Positions 1 to 8,434 of a stretch of DNA of 64,000 nucleotides are shown here, piece by piece. The notes below the pieces were generated by a model, which had not been told where the DNA came from, did no database searches, and saw only the letters and a program-made list of their open reading frames with translations. The translations under genes and the position numbers were made by a program. The stretch lies in the NCBI RefSeq assembly GCF_916618755.1, contig NZ_CAKAKB010000006.1, positions 62,001 to 126,000 on the forward strand, in the 5' to 3' direction. The stretch's first letter is position 1; each line of letters begins with the position of its first letter. The DNA comes from Actinotalea sp. Marseille-Q4924 (lineage in GTDB: Bacteria > Actinomycetota > Actinomycetes > Actinomycetales > Cellulomonadaceae).

Positions 1-1
1 C

Positions 2-205
2 ACCGTCGACCGCGACCGGCTCAACGTCACCGGGTCCTCGCTCGCCGCCGGCCACCCGTTCGCCGCGACCGGCGGGCGCATCGTGGCGACGACCGCGAAG
101 CTCCTCGCCGAGCGCAAGGCGGCCGACGGCGGCACGCCGCGTGCCCTCATCTCCGTGTGCGCCGCGGGCGGCCAGGCCATCACCATGATCATGGAGGCAG
201 CGTGA
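2..205 (+). CDS. Thiolase / acetyl-CoA acyltransferase, C-terminal fragment
   Basis: This is the 3' end of a thiolase gene that begins left of the window; 67 residues are visible. The residues GHPFAATGGR and the closing CAAGGQ are the C-terminal catalytic His and Cys motifs of the thiolase family (FadA/FadI type). Its TGA stop overlaps the GTG start of the long FabG as GTGA, so the two are translationally coupled. The order thiolase, long FabG, MaoC resembles fadA2-fabG4-htdX of mycobacteria, though in Mycobacterium tuberculosis fadA2 is, from memory, divergent. The likely role is thiolytic cleavage or condensation of 3-ketoacyl-CoA. Substrate chain length cannot be judged from this fragment. 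Confidence 0.85.
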   Translation, partial: TVDRDRLNVTGSSLAAGHPFAATGGRIVATTAKLLAERKAADGGTPRALISVCAAGGQAITMIMEAA

Positions 206-1551
206 CCGACACGTACCTGAACCTCGTCAACGCCGGGTTCACGAAGAAGCTCGCGAAGCAGCTGGGCCTGCCGCGGCCGGCGGTCCTGCGCCGGTACCGG
301 CCGGGGGCCCCCCTGGTGCCCGGGCCGGTCCTCGTCCTGCACGACGACGCCTCGTCCTCCGACGCCGACGCGCTGGCCGCGCAGCTGCTCGACTGGGACC
401 TCGACGTCCGCCGGCACGCCCCGGGCGACGAGCGGTACGGCGCCGTCGTCGTGGTGCTGACGGAGGTGGGCGGCCCCGAGGCCCTGAGCACGCCCCTGCT
501 CGCGCTGGGTCCCGTGCTCAAGCGGCTCACCCCGGGGGGACGCGTCGTCACGGTGTCGCGCCCGGCGTCGTCGGCCGCCTCGCCCGCGGTCGCCGCGGCC
601 CGGCAGGGCGTCGACGGCGTCCTGCGCTCGGTCGCCAAGGAGCTGCGCGGCGGCGCCACGGGCAACGGCGTCGTCGTCGCGGAGGGCGTGCCGGTGGGGG
701 CGCCGTCGGTGGTGGGCGCGCTGCACTTCCTGCTGTCGGGACGCTCCGCGTTCGTGGACGGCCAGCTCGTCCAGGTGACGTCCGGCGCCGGCGCGCTGCC
801 CGGGGACTGGGACCGGCCCCTGGAGGGCACCGTCGCCGTGGTGACCGGCGCGGCGCGCGGGATCGGGGCGGCCATCGCCCGGGTGCTCGCGCGCGACGGC
901 GCGACCGTGGTCGCCGTCGACGTGCCGGCCGCCGGGGACGCGCTGGCCAAGGTCGCGAACGAGGTGCGCGGCAGCGCGCTCCAGCTGGACATCACCGCCG
1001 ACGACGCCGCGGCGCGCATCCTGGAGCACGTGCGCTCCCGGCACGGGCGGCTGGACGTCGTGGTGCACAACGCCGGCATCACCCGCGACAAGCTGCTCGC
1101 GAACATGACCGCCGAGAAGTGGGACCCGGTCGTCGCGGTCAACGTCGGTGCACCGCTGCGGATCACGGAGGAGCTGCTCGCCGCAGGGGCGCTCGGCGAG
1201 GGCTCGCGCGTCGTGTGCCTGGCGTCCACGAGCGGCATCGCGGGCAACCGCGGGCAGACGAACTACGCGGCGTCGAAGGCCGGCGTGGTGGGGTTCGTGG
1301 CGGCGTCCGCGCCGGCCCTCGCGGAGGTCGGCGGCACCATCAACGCCGTCGCGCCGGGCTTCATCGAGACGGACATGACCGCCCGCATCCCGTTCGCCAC
1401 GCGCGAGCTCGCGCGGCGGTTCAACTCCCTGCAGCAGGGTGGTCAGCCCGTCGACGTCGCGGAGACCATCGCGTTCCTCGCGTCGCCGCAGGCGGCCGGG
1501 ATCAGCGGCGAGACGCTGCGCGTCTGCGGGCAGAACATGGTGGGCCGATGA
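202..1551 (+). CDS. High-molecular-weight 3-oxoacyl reductase (FabG4-like SDR)
   Basis: The product has 449 residues, about 200 longer than ordinary FabG, which fits the HMW-FabG (FabG4) group of Actinobacteria. Residues 1 to about 205 form a degenerate N-terminal Rossmann-like domain. The C-terminal half is a complete short-chain dehydrogenase with the nucleotide loop TGAARGIGAA, the NNAG-type motif HNAGITRD and the catalytic YAASK. The family reduces 3-ketoacyl-CoA or -ACP with NAD(P)H in the cytoplasm. The GTG at 202 was chosen because it overlaps the upstream TGA; an in-frame ATG at 157 lies inside the thiolase gene. The stop overlaps the MaoC start (ATGA). The three genes look like one operon for fatty-acyl processing. 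Confidence 0.88.
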   Translation: MTDTYLNLVNAGFTKKLAKQLGLPRPAVLRRYRPGAPLVPGPVLVLHDDASSSDADALAAQLLDWDLDVRRHAPGDERYGAVVVVLTEVGGPEALSTPLLALGPVLKRLTPGGRVVTVSRPASSAASPAVAAARQGVDGVLRSVAKELRGGATGNGVVVAEGVPVGAPSVVGALHFLLSGRSAFVDGQLVQVTSGAGALPGDWDRPLEGTVAVVTGAARGIGAAIARVLARDGATVVAVDVPAAGDALAKVANEVRGSALQLDITADDAAARILEHVRSRHGRLDVVVHNAGITRDKLLANMTAEKWDPVVAVNVGAPLRITEELLAAGALGEGSRVVCLASTSGIAGNRGQTNYAASKAGVVGFVAASAPALAEVGGTINAVAPGFIETDMTARIPFATRELARRFNSLQQGGQPVDVAETIAFLASPQAAGISGETLRVCGQNMVGR

Positions 1552-2546
1552 CGGGCGGCGCGCCGGGGCGGGTCGTCGAGCTGCCGGCCGTCCCGGCGCT
1601 CGGCGGGCTGTACGGGCGCGGCGTCGTCGGGTCCGTGCGGGCGGCGGCGTCCCGGCGGTCGGGTGTCCGGGCCGACGACCTCCCCGGCACGCGGCTCGTC
1701 GTGCGCGGCGTCCAGGCGGACGCGGCCCACCTCACGGCGTACCAGCACCTCCTCGGCGAGCGCGCCGACGACGTGCTGCCCGCCGGCTTCGTGCACGTGC
1801 TCGCCTTCCCGGTCGCGACGGCGCTCCTCGTGCGCCCGGAGTTCCCGCTGCCGCTGCTGGGCATGGTGCACGTCGCCAACCGCGTCGAGCAGCGGCGCGC
1901 CCTGCGGCTGGGCGACGCGCTCGACGTCGAGGTGCACGTGCGCGCGCTGCGGTCCCACCGGGCGGGAGTGATGGTGGACGTGGTCGCGGAGGTGTCCGTG
2001 GACGGCGAGCGCGCGTGGGAGGGCGTCTCGACGTACCTGGCGAAAGGCGTCCGTCTCGACGGTGCCGGCACGGATGAGGGTGTCGCGGGAGGGCGCGCCT
2101 CGGGTGACGGCGTGACGGCTGACGGGGCGTCGGGTGCAGGTGCGTCCGGTGCAGGTGCGTCCGGTGCTGGCACGTCGGGTGAACGGCCGTCGTTCGTCCC
2201 GCCGGTCCCGACCGCCCAGTGGCGGCTGGCCGCGGACGAGGGGCGGACGTACGCCGCGGTGTCGGGCGACCGCAACCCCATCCACACGAACCGGCTCGCC
2301 GCCAAGGCGTTCGGCTTCCCCCGGACGATCGCCCACGGCATGGACACCGCCGCGCGGGCCCTGGCCGCCGTCGGGCCGGCACGCGGGGACGCCTTCCGGT
2401 GGGACGTCGCCTTCGCGAAGCCGGTCCTGCTGCCGTCGACCGTCGCCGTGCGCGTCGCCCGCGAGGGCGCCGGGTTCGCGTACGCGGCGTGGAACCCGCG
2501 CACGGGCACGCCGCACCTGACGGGCACGGTGACCCCGCTCCCCTGA
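1548..2546 (+). CDS. MaoC-family (R)-specific enoyl-CoA hydratase/dehydratase
   Basis: The product has 332 residues in two hot-dog halves. The C-terminal half carries the hydratase-2 signature: SGDRNPIH followed by AFGFPRTIAHGMDT. The N-terminal half (to about residue 170) lacks that signature, as in HtdX/HtdZ-type double hot-dog proteins. Between the halves, at about residues 185-208, lies a low-complexity linker of GASGAG repeats encoded by near-identical 15-bp DNA units. The ATG at 1548 overlaps the fabG stop. The enzyme would hydrate or dehydrate enoyl-CoA/3-hydroxyacyl-CoA and complete the thiolase-FabG-MaoC set. Chain-length preference is unknown. Confidence 0.85.
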   Translation: MTGGAPGRVVELPAVPALGGLYGRGVVGSVRAAASRRSGVRADDLPGTRLVVRGVQADAAHLTAYQHLLGERADDVLPAGFVHVLAFPVATALLVRPEFPLPLLGMVHVANRVEQRRALRLGDALDVEVHVRALRSHRAGVMVDVVAEVSVDGERAWEGVSTYLAKGVRLDGAGTDEGVAGGRASGDGVTADGASGAGASGAGASGAGTSGERPSFVPPVPTAQWRLAADEGRTYAAVSGDRNPIHTNRLAAKAFGFPRTIAHGMDTAARALAAVGPARGDAFRWDVAFAKPVLLPSTVAVRVAREGAGFAYAAWNPRTGTPHLTGTVTPLP

Positions 2547-2590
2547 CTGCCGGCCCATCGCCGGCCCTCCCTCCTCGCCCCTCTCGCCGT

Positions 2591-2658
2591 CGAGATAGCG
2601 GGTGGCACGCGAGACAGCGGGCAAGAGCCCGCTACCTGGCGCGGGACCCGCTATCTCG
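2591..2658. repeat. Nested intergenic inverted repeat built from four AGCGGG units
   Basis: The outer arms are a perfect 13-bp inverted repeat, CGAGATAGCGGGT at 2591-2603 and its complement at 2646-2658. Inside is a second perfect hairpin, AGCGGGC at 2616-2622 and GCCCGCT at 2627-2633, with an AAGA loop. All four arms are variants of GA(T/C)AGCGGG(T/C). It lies between maoC and a same-strand pentapeptide gene, so it may terminate the fab operon, act as a protein-binding site, or be one copy of a dispersed REP-like element. No T-tract follows the outer stem. Confidence 0.75.
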
Positions 2659-2722
2659 CCGCCGGTGGGTGGGGCGGGCGGAACCGATGTCCGGTGGGGT
2701 GGAGGGGTGGGAGAGTCCTCGC

Positions 2723-3337
2723 ATGGAGCTGACCGACGTCGCCGGACCGCTCGAGCCCGGCGGGGACCACGACCTCGAGCGGTTCGCGGGTCTCGACCTC
2801 AGCGGGCAGGACTCGTCGGACGCCCGGTTCACCGAGTGCGTCCTCGAGGACTGCACCGTCGACGACGTCCACCTGGACGACGCCCGCCTCGTCGACTGCA
2901 CCCTCACCCGGCTGCATGCGGGGACGCTGCACGCGCCTGCCTCGACGTGGCAGGACGTCGTCGTCCGCGACTGCCGGCTGGGCGCCGTGCCGTGGTTCGG
3001 CGCGGAGCTGACGCGGGTCGAGGTGCACGGCGGCAAGCTCGACTACGTCAACCTCCGGGACGCCGAGCTCACCGACGTCGGGCTCGACGGGTGCGTCGTC
3101 GGGGAGCTGGACCTGGCCGGAGCACGCGTCACGCGGCTCGTGCTGCGCGGCTGCACGGTGCGCCGTCTCGACGTCACGCGGGCGACCCTGCGGGACGTCG
3201 ACCTGCGCGGCGCCGACCTGTCCCGGGTGGACGGGATCGGTGGGCTCGCGGGCGCGACGATCACCGAGGAGCAGCTGCTCGACCTGGCTCCCGCCCTCGC
3301 CGGTCACCTCGGCCTCACGGTGGGCCCGCCGCGCTGA
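2723..3337 (+). CDS. Pentapeptide-repeat protein
   Basis: The product has 204 residues. From about residue 28 to 185 it follows the A(D/N)LXX five-residue periodicity with Leu or Val at the centre (for example LRGADLSRV, LDGCVVGELDLAGA). This predicts a right-handed quadrilateral beta-helix. Several turns carry Cys or Val instead of Ala. The gene starts at the ATG at 2723, beyond the nested inverted repeat, and ends 31 bp before a convergent acetyltransferase gene. Some family members (MfpA, Qnr) mimic DNA and protect gyrase, but most have no known function and nothing here assigns one. There is no signal peptide, so it is probably cytoplasmic. Confidence 0.8.
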   Translation: MELTDVAGPLEPGGDHDLERFAGLDLSGQDSSDARFTECVLEDCTVDDVHLDDARLVDCTLTRLHAGTLHAPASTWQDVVVRDCRLGAVPWFGAELTRVEVHGGKLDYVNLRDAELTDVGLDGCVVGELDLAGARVTRLVLRGCTVRRLDVTRATLRDVDLRGADLSRVDGIGGLAGATITEEQLLDLAPALAGHLGLTVGPPR

Positions 3338-3368
3338 CGCAGGATCGCGGTCGTCGTCGTCGAACGCC

Positions 3369-3944
3369 TCAGCCGGTGGCGGTGAGCCGCTCCTCCAGCC
3401 GCGTCCGGACCACAGGCCACTCGGGCGCGAGGACGGAGAAGTACACCGTGTCGCCGCGGGACCCGTCCGCCGCGACGCGGTGACCGCGGAGCACGCCCTC
3501 CTCCACGGCGCCGAGGCGGCGCATCGCCGCGACGCTGCGGGCGTTGCGGGTGTCGGCACGCAGCGCCACCCGGTGCACGCCCCACTCCTCGAACGCGTGG
3601 CCCAGGAGAGCCAGCTTGCAGGCCGGGTTGGTCGCGCCGCCCCACCAGGCGCGCCCGTAGAACGTGTTGCCCACCTCGCACCGCCCCATCGCCGGGTCGA
3701 CGTCGTAGTAGGAGGTGGCACCGCGCACCTCCCCGTCGGGCCCGAGGACGGCGAAGGCGTACCGGGCCGGCGTGCCGTGCGCCGCCTCGACCCACGCCGC
3801 CATGTCGGCGGTGTGCCGGGGCGTGGGCGACGTCATACCGAACCACAGCCTGTCGTCGACGAGCCGGTGGAGGCCGGGTGCGTGGGCGACGGTCAGCGGG
3901 ACGAGGGTGACGTCACCCGCCGTCAGCGTGAGGTCGTGCTGCAC
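3369..3944 (-). CDS. GNAT N-acetyltransferase, RimJ/RimL-like
   Basis: The product has 191 residues with the layout of ribosomal-protein or small-molecule GNAT enzymes. GATSYYDVDPA forms the beta4 region, an EVGNTFYGRAWWG stretch precedes the acetyl-CoA loop, and RADTRNARSVAAMRRLGAVEEG is the typical C-terminal segment of this subfamily. The start is a GTG at 3944, three bases after the stop of the preceding GNAT gene, so its ribosome binding site lies in that gene and it is almost certainly co-transcribed with purS-purQ. It would transfer acetyl from acetyl-CoA to an unknown amine, perhaps a protein N-terminus. Confidence 0.8.
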   Translation of the reverse strand: MQHDLTLTAGDVTLVPLTVAHAPGLHRLVDDRLWFGMTSPTPRHTADMAAWVEAAHGTPARYAFAVLGPDGEVRGATSYYDVDPAMGRCEVGNTFYGRAWWGGATNPACKLALLGHAFEEWGVHRVALRADTRNARSVAAMRRLGAVEEGVLRGHRVAADGSRGDTVYFSVLAPEWPVVRTRLEERLTATG

Positions 3945-3947
3945 GGC

Positions 3948-4556
3948 TCAGGCGTCGCCGCGCAGGTCGATCGCGAAGCAGAAGGACGACGGCTCGTCGG
4001 CGTACGGACCGTAGTTGGGGATCCGGTCGTACCCGCGCGAGGAGTACAGGGCGATGGCCGCGGTCAGCCGGTCCCCCGTCTCCAGGACGATCCGCTCGAT
4101 CCCGAGAGCCCGCGCGACCCGCTCGAGCTCGCCGACGACGACGCCCGACAGCCCGCGCCCACGGAACGCGGGCCGGACGAACAGCCGCTTGAGCTCGGCG
4201 GTACCGGCACCGTAGGTCGAGCCGTCGCGCAGGGCGGCGCATCCGGCGACCTGCCCGTCGACGTGCACCAGCACCGTCGCCAGCATCTCCTCGTCCGGCA
4301 GGTGCTGGCAGACGTCGCCCTGGCCGTCGTAGATCGCGGCGATCTCCTGCTGCTGCTCGAGGCGGAGGGCCTGCGCCGTCGGGTGCGTCCACGGCATGTG
4401 GGTGATCGTGATGCCGGGCGCGACGAGGCGCGCCTCCCCGTGCGGGGTCGGGACGGACCCGGTGAGCCGCCCGGTCGCCGGGGACGACGCGGGCACGGGC
4501 GGGGTGACGGAAGCCTCAGCCGGGACCGGCGCGGTCGGCGTGGCGGCCGCCGTCAT
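3948..4556 (-). CDS. GNAT N-acetyltransferase
   Basis: The product has 202 residues. The acetyl-CoA binding motif A appears as [20 protein letters not shown], followed by [39 protein letters not shown]. The ending resembles YkkB/YybD-like small-substrate acetyltransferases. Residues 1 to about 40 are Ala/Pro/Thr-rich and probably disordered. The ATG start overlaps the purQ stop by 4 bp (ATGA). Sitting in a purine operon does not imply a purine substrate; the acceptor is unknown. With the next gene it forms a pair of unrelated-looking GNATs trailing purSQ. Confidence 0.82.
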   Translation of the reverse strand: MTAAATPTAPVPAEASVTPPVPASSPATGRLTGSVPTPHGEARLVAPGITITHMPWTHPTAQALRLEQQQEIAAIYDGQGDVCQHLPDEEMLATVLVHVDGQVAGCAALRDGSTYGAGTAELKRLFVRPAFRGRGLSGVVVGELERVARALGIERIVLETGDRLTAAIALYSSRGYDRIPNYGPYADEPSSFCFAIDLRGDA

Positions 4557-5320
4557 GCGGCGGACCGCCGGACCAGCGTCGACAGGACGGAGGTGAAGAA
4601 GCGCAGGCCGTCCGTGCCCGTACGCGGACCGTGCGGGCCGTCGGGGCCGAAGCCTGGCTCGACGGCGTGCTCGGGGTGGGGCATGAGGCCGACGACGTTG
4701 CCGTCGGCGTTGCAGATGCCCGCGATGTCCCGGCGGGAGCCGTTGGGGTTCCAGCCCTGGTAGCGGAAGACCACGCGGCCCTCCCCCTCGAGCTCGTCGA
4801 GGGTGCGCTCGTCGGCGACGAACTGGCCGTCCTGGTTCTTCAGGGGGATGGTGATGCGCTCACCCTGCGCGAACTCGCGCGTCCACGCCGTGTCGACGTT
4901 CTCGACGGCGAGGACCTGCTCGCGGCAGAGGAACGCCCGGTGGTCGTTCTTGATCATCGCGCCGGGCAGCAGGTGCGCCTCGGCGAGGACCTGGAACCCG
5001 TTGCAGATGCCGAGGACCGGCATCCCCCCGCGCGCGGCGTCCACGACGCTGCCCATCACGGGCGCGAACCGGCTGATGGCGCCCGCGCGCAGGTAGTCCC
5101 CGTAGGAGAAGCCGCCGGGCAGGACGACGGCGTCCACGCCGTGCAGGTCGGCGTCGGCGTGCCACAGGGGCACCGCCGTGCCGCCGGCCAGCCGGACGGC
5201 GCGCGCCGCGTCCCGGTCGTCGAGCGTCCCGGGGAACGTCACGACACCGACCCGGGCGCCGCCGAGCCGGGTCGAGCCGTCGCCCGACGCGGAGGCAGCT
5301 GCTGGGGTCCCGCCGGTCAT
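4553..5320 (-). CDS. purQ: Phosphoribosylformylglycinamidine synthase, glutaminase subunit PurQ
   Basis: The product has 255 residues and is a class I glutamine amidotransferase. It supplies ammonia to PurL for FGAR to FGAM conversion in purine synthesis. The nucleophile elbow is [12 protein letters not shown] (Cys), and the catalytic His/Glu lie in [27 protein letters not shown] and [15 protein letters not shown] are diagnostic for PurQ. The first 20 or so residues form a short Ala/Ser-rich extension. The ATG at 5320 overlaps the purS stop by 4 bp. No purL follows; two acetyltransferase genes do. Confidence 0.97.
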   Translation of the reverse strand: MTGGTPAAASASGDGSTRLGGARVGVVTFPGTLDDRDAARAVRLAGGTAVPLWHADADLHGVDAVVLPGGFSYGDYLRAGAISRFAPVMGSVVDAARGGMPVLGICNGFQVLAEAHLLPGAMIKNDHRAFLCREQVLAVENVDTAWTREFAQGERITIPLKNQDGQFVADERTLDELEGEGRVVFRYQGWNPNGSRRDIAGICNADGNVVGLMPHPEHAVEPGFGPDGPHGPRTGTDGLRFFTSVLSTLVRRSAA

Positions 5321-5586
5321 GCCGGCGCCCCGTCGTGCTCGTCGGCCGGCCCGACGCGGACGACGTCCTCGATGACCGGGTTGGACAGGAGCGTCTCGGC
5401 GGCCTTGCGCACCTGCTCGAGGACCTCGTCGGTCACGGGGCCCTCGACCTCGAGCTCGAACCTCTTGCCCTGGCGCACCCCGGTGAACCCGTGGAAGCCG
5501 AGCCGCGGCAGCGCGGACGCGACCGCCTTGCCCTGCGGGTCGAGGATCTCGGGCTTCGGCATCACATCGACGACGACACGTCCCAC
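5317..5586 (-). CDS. purS: Phosphoribosylformylglycinamidine synthase subunit PurS
   Basis: The product has 89 residues, the normal PurS size. [17 protein letters not shown] and the [17 protein letters not shown] core are characteristic. PurS dimers bridge PurQ and the small PurL in the Gram-positive and archaeal FGAM synthase complex. The start is a GTG with an AGGAG placed five bases upstream, and it is the first gene of the purS-purQ-GNAT-GNAT unit. Confidence 0.96.
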   Translation of the reverse strand: MGRVVVDVMPKPEILDPQGKAVASALPRLGFHGFTGVRQGKRFELEVEGPVTDEVLEQVRKAAETLLSNPVIEDVVRVGPADEHDGAPA

Positions 5587-5797
5587 GGAGACTCCTGTGC
5601 TGGATCTGTGCTGGAGGTCCAGCCGGGGCCGGACTCTGACGAGGCGCCCCGGGCAGCCCGCGTCGGCGTTCCCCCCGGATGCGGCGCCAGACTACCCGCC
5701 GGCCCGACGCGGGAGCCGGGGTGCCCACCCCTCGGCGGGTGGGGCGCGTCCCCGCAGCAGCGTCGGCCGGCTCACGCCCGCACAGCATCGGGTCGGG
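5587..5797 (-). promoter_or_regulatory. Leader and probable promoter region of the purS operon
   Basis: This 211-bp gap separates purS from the small lipoprotein gene, both read leftward. On the minus strand a -10-like TAGTCT occupies 5689-5694; I see no convincing -35. Between it and purS the sequence repeats CTGGA/TCCAG elements (5595-5625) that could fold into a short stem. I recognise no purine or other riboswitch. Confidence 0.3.
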
Positions 5798-6109
5798 TCA
5801 GCGGCGACCGCGCGCCGCGGCGCCGCCGGGCCCACCGAAGGTGATCGACAGCCCCGCGAGGAAGCCGAAGTCGTACCAGCCGCCCGTGTTGTGGATCTCG
5901 TAGACCCCGACGGTGTCGCTGAACAGGGAGACGACGAACGTCACCGGGGCGATGACGCCGTGCCACAGACCCCACCAGAAGCCGTAGGGGCCTGCGCCGG
6001 TCGGGTCGGCGCTCCCGGCGACGTCGTTGGCACCGGGAGCGCAGGCGGCGAGGAGGAGGACCACCCCGACGACGCCCGCGAGCGCGAGCACCTGTCGGCG
6101 TCGGGGCAC
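5798..6109 (-). CDS. Small predicted lipoprotein
   Basis: The product has about 103 residues, starting at the GTG at 6109, where a GGAGG sits seven bases upstream. Longer in-frame starts exist up to 6181. MPRRRQ is followed by a hydrophobic stretch and the lipobox LLAAC, so the mature Cys would be lipidated and the protein anchored outside the membrane. The rest is short and Gly/Trp-rich (PYGFWWGLWHG, YEIHNTGGWYDFGFLAG), with one probable membrane-associated segment, and ends in GGAAARGRR. Similar short lipoproteins are common in Actinobacteria, but I cannot assign a function. Confidence 0.7.
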   Translation of the reverse strand: MPRRRQVLALAGVVGVVLLLAACAPGANDVAGSADPTGAGPYGFWWGLWHGVIAPVTFVVSLFSDTVGVYEIHNTGGWYDFGFLAGLSITFGGPGGAAARGRR

Positions 6110-6202
6110 CGCCACCACCTCCGCTCCCAGGCAAGCGGGCCGCGCCGTCGTCGGCCAGGGACGGACGTCCCGCCGGGACACTGGACCGGGACTCGCGTCA
6201 GG

Positions 6203-7288
6203 TCAGGGGACGACGACGGTCATCCCGGCACCGGCGGCACCGTCGCCCATCGCCGCGAGGGCGGCGGGCACCTCGTCCAGGCCGATCTCCCGCGTCACCA
6301 GGCGGTCCGGCCGCAGCACCCCGGCGGCGACGGCCTCGAGCATCGCCGGGTACTCGTGCGCGGCCATGCCGTGGCTGCCGTAGAGCTCGAGCTCCCAGGC
6401 GATGACGCGGTCCATCGGCAGGGGGGTGCGCTCGTCGCCCGCCAGCAGCAGGCCGACCTGGACGTGGCGACCGCGTCGCCGCAGGCCGAGCACCGACGCG
6501 ACGGCGGTCGCCCGGGAGCCGAGCGCGTCGACCGAGACGTGCGCACCGCCGTCGGTCGTCGCGACGACGCGCGCCGCGACCTCCTCGGGCGTCAGGCCCG
6601 TGGCGTCCACGACGTCCTCCGCCCCGGCGTCGCGGGCGGCTTCGAGGGCCGCCGCCGAGACGTCCACCGCCACGACGCGCGCCCCGCCGGCCGCGGCGAT
6701 CATCACCGCCGACAGCCCCACGCCACCGCACCCGTGCACGACGACGCGGTCGTTCGCGCGGATCCGCCCGTGGACCATGAGCGCCCGGTACGCCGTGGCG
6801 AACCGGCACCCGAGGGAGGCCGCCGTGACCGCGGACATCGCGTCCGGCAGCCGCACGAGGTTGACGTCGGCGTGGTGCAGCGCGACCCGCTCGGCGAACG
6901 AGCCGGCGTGCGTGAACCCCGGCTGCTCCTGCCGCTCGCAGACCTGCTGCTCCCCCGCCCGGCACGCGTCGCAGGTCCCGCACGCGCACACGAACGGGAC
7001 GGTGACGCGGTCGCCCTCGCGCCAGGACCGCACCTCCCGGCCCACCTCGACGACGGTCCCGGCCAGCTCGTGCCCCGGCACGTGCGGCAGCGTCACGCCG
7101 TCGTCGTGCCCCATCCAGGCGTGCCAGTCGCTGCGGCACAGCCCCGTCGCCTCGACGCGGACGACGACGCCGTCGGCCGGGCACGCCGGGACCGGCACGT
7201 CGACCACGCGCCCGGTCCCGCCGAACCGCTCGACGACGACGGCGCGCATGGTCGCGCGCGCGCCGTCCGCCGAGGGCGCCAGAGGCAT
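6203..7288 (-). CDS. Zinc-dependent alcohol dehydrogenase (MDR family)
   Basis: The product has 361 residues and a full zinc MDR fold. Catalytic zinc ligands appear in GLCRSDWH and GHELAGTVVE. The structural zinc is bound by four cysteines in CACGTCDACRAGEQQVC, and the NAD(P) loop is HGCGGVGLSAVMIA. The start at 7288 shares its A with the stop of the preceding dehydrogenase gene (TGATG); a second ATG at 7249 matches the usual family start, so the first 13 residues are uncertain. It would oxidise an alcohol or reduce an aldehyde or ketone in the cytoplasm. The substrate is unknown. Confidence 0.88.
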   Translation of the reverse strand: MPLAPSADGARATMRAVVVERFGGTGRVVDVPVPACPADGVVVRVEATGLCRSDWHAWMGHDDGVTLPHVPGHELAGTVVEVGREVRSWREGDRVTVPFVCACGTCDACRAGEQQVCERQEQPGFTHAGSFAERVALHHADVNLVRLPDAMSAVTAASLGCRFATAYRALMVHGRIRANDRVVVHGCGGVGLSAVMIAAAGGARVVAVDVSAAALEAARDAGAEDVVDATGLTPEEVAARVVATTDGGAHVSVDALGSRATAVASVLGLRRRGRHVQVGLLLAGDERTPLPMDRVIAWELELYGSHGMAAHEYPAMLEAVAAGVLRPDRLVTREIGLDEVPAALAAMGDGAAGAGMTVVVP

Positions 7289-8325
7289 CACGGGCGCAGC
7301 AGGGTCTTGATCGCGCGCCGCTCGTCCATCGCGGCGTACCCCTCGGGAGCGCCGTCCAGCGGCAGCTCGAGGTCGAAGACGGGCGACGGGTCGATCGTGC
7401 CGGCGAGGACGTCCGCGAGGAGCTCGGGCAGGTAGGCGCGCACGGGCGCGACACCGCCGCGGACGGCGACGTTGTTGCTGAACATCGCGCGGATCGGCAG
7501 GCCGTCGTCGAGCCCGTTCGGCACCCCGACGTAGCCCACGGTGCCGCCGGGCCGCGCGATCGCCACCGCGGTGTCCCAGGACGACTGCATCCCGACGCAC
7601 TCCATGACGTGCGGCAGGCCGATGCCGTCCGTGAGCTCCTGGACGCGCGCGACGGCGTCGTCGCCCCGCTCGGGCACCACGTCGGTCGCGCCGAACCGAC
7701 GGCCGATCGCGATGCGGTCCTCGTGCCGCCCGAGCAGGACGATGCGCTCCGCGCCGAGGCGGTGCGCGGCGAGCACCCCGCACAGCCCGACGGCACCGTC
7801 GCCGATCACCGCGACGTGCGAGCCGGGCCCGACACCCGCCGCGAGCGCAGCGTGGTGCCCCGTGCCCATGACGTCGGAGAGCGCCAGCAGCGCGGTCAGC
7901 CGCTCGTCGTCGGGGCCGACGGGCGCGGCCACGAGGGTGCCGTCCGCGTACGGCACCCGGACGGCCTCGCCCTGGCCGCCGTCGGTGCCGTTCCCCCAGA
8001 TCCCGCCATGCACGCAGGACGTGTGCACGCCCGCCCGGCAGTGCACGCAGGTGCCGTCGCTCCAGGTGAACGGGGCGATGACGACGTCGCCGGGCCGGAC
8101 GGTCGTGACGTCGGCGCCGACCTCCTCGACCACGCCGAGGAACTCGTGACCGATGCGCGCAGGCCCGCCCTCACGCGGGCCGGGACGCCGGTACCCCCAC
8201 AGGTCGCTGCCGCAGATGCAGGAGAGGAGGACGCGGACGACGGCGTCGGTGCGCTCGGACAGGACCGGGTCCGGCACCTCCTCGACGCGGATGTCGGAGC
8301 CGCCGTGGATGAGGGTCGCCTTCAT
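7288..8325 (-). CDS. Zinc-dependent alcohol dehydrogenase, variant structural-zinc site
   Basis: The product has 345 residues. Catalytic-zinc motifs CICGSD and IGHEFLGVVEE are present, as is a nucleotide loop, IGDGAVGLCGVL. The structural zinc lobe reads SDGTCVHCRAGVHTSC, so only three of the usual four cysteines are kept and the first position is Asp or Ser. HGGIWGNGTDGGQGEAVRVPYAD is typical of a subgroup of actinobacterial MDR proteins often annotated as alcohol or threonine dehydrogenases. The ATG at 8325 begins the conserved MKATLIHGG. It is the first gene of a two-gene dehydrogenase operon. The substrate is unknown. Confidence 0.87.
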   Translation of the reverse strand: MKATLIHGGSDIRVEEVPDPVLSERTDAVVRVLLSCICGSDLWGYRRPGPREGGPARIGHEFLGVVEEVGADVTTVRPGDVVIAPFTWSDGTCVHCRAGVHTSCVHGGIWGNGTDGGQGEAVRVPYADGTLVAAPVGPDDERLTALLALSDVMGTGHHAALAAGVGPGSHVAVIGDGAVGLCGVLAAHRLGAERIVLLGRHEDRIAIGRRFGATDVVPERGDDAVARVQELTDGIGLPHVMECVGMQSSWDTAVAIARPGGTVGYVGVPNGLDDGLPIRAMFSNNVAVRGGVAPVRAYLPELLADVLAGTIDPSPVFDLELPLDGAPEGYAAMDERRAIKTLLRP

Positions 8326-8434
8326 GGTTGCCCATCCTGCGGCCCGGGACCGGTCCGCGCGAAACCGGCCCTGCCCTCCCGGCCGCCGGCCCCGGTCGAC
8401 GGTCACAGGTCGTCAGCGATCGGGCCCCGGCTCG

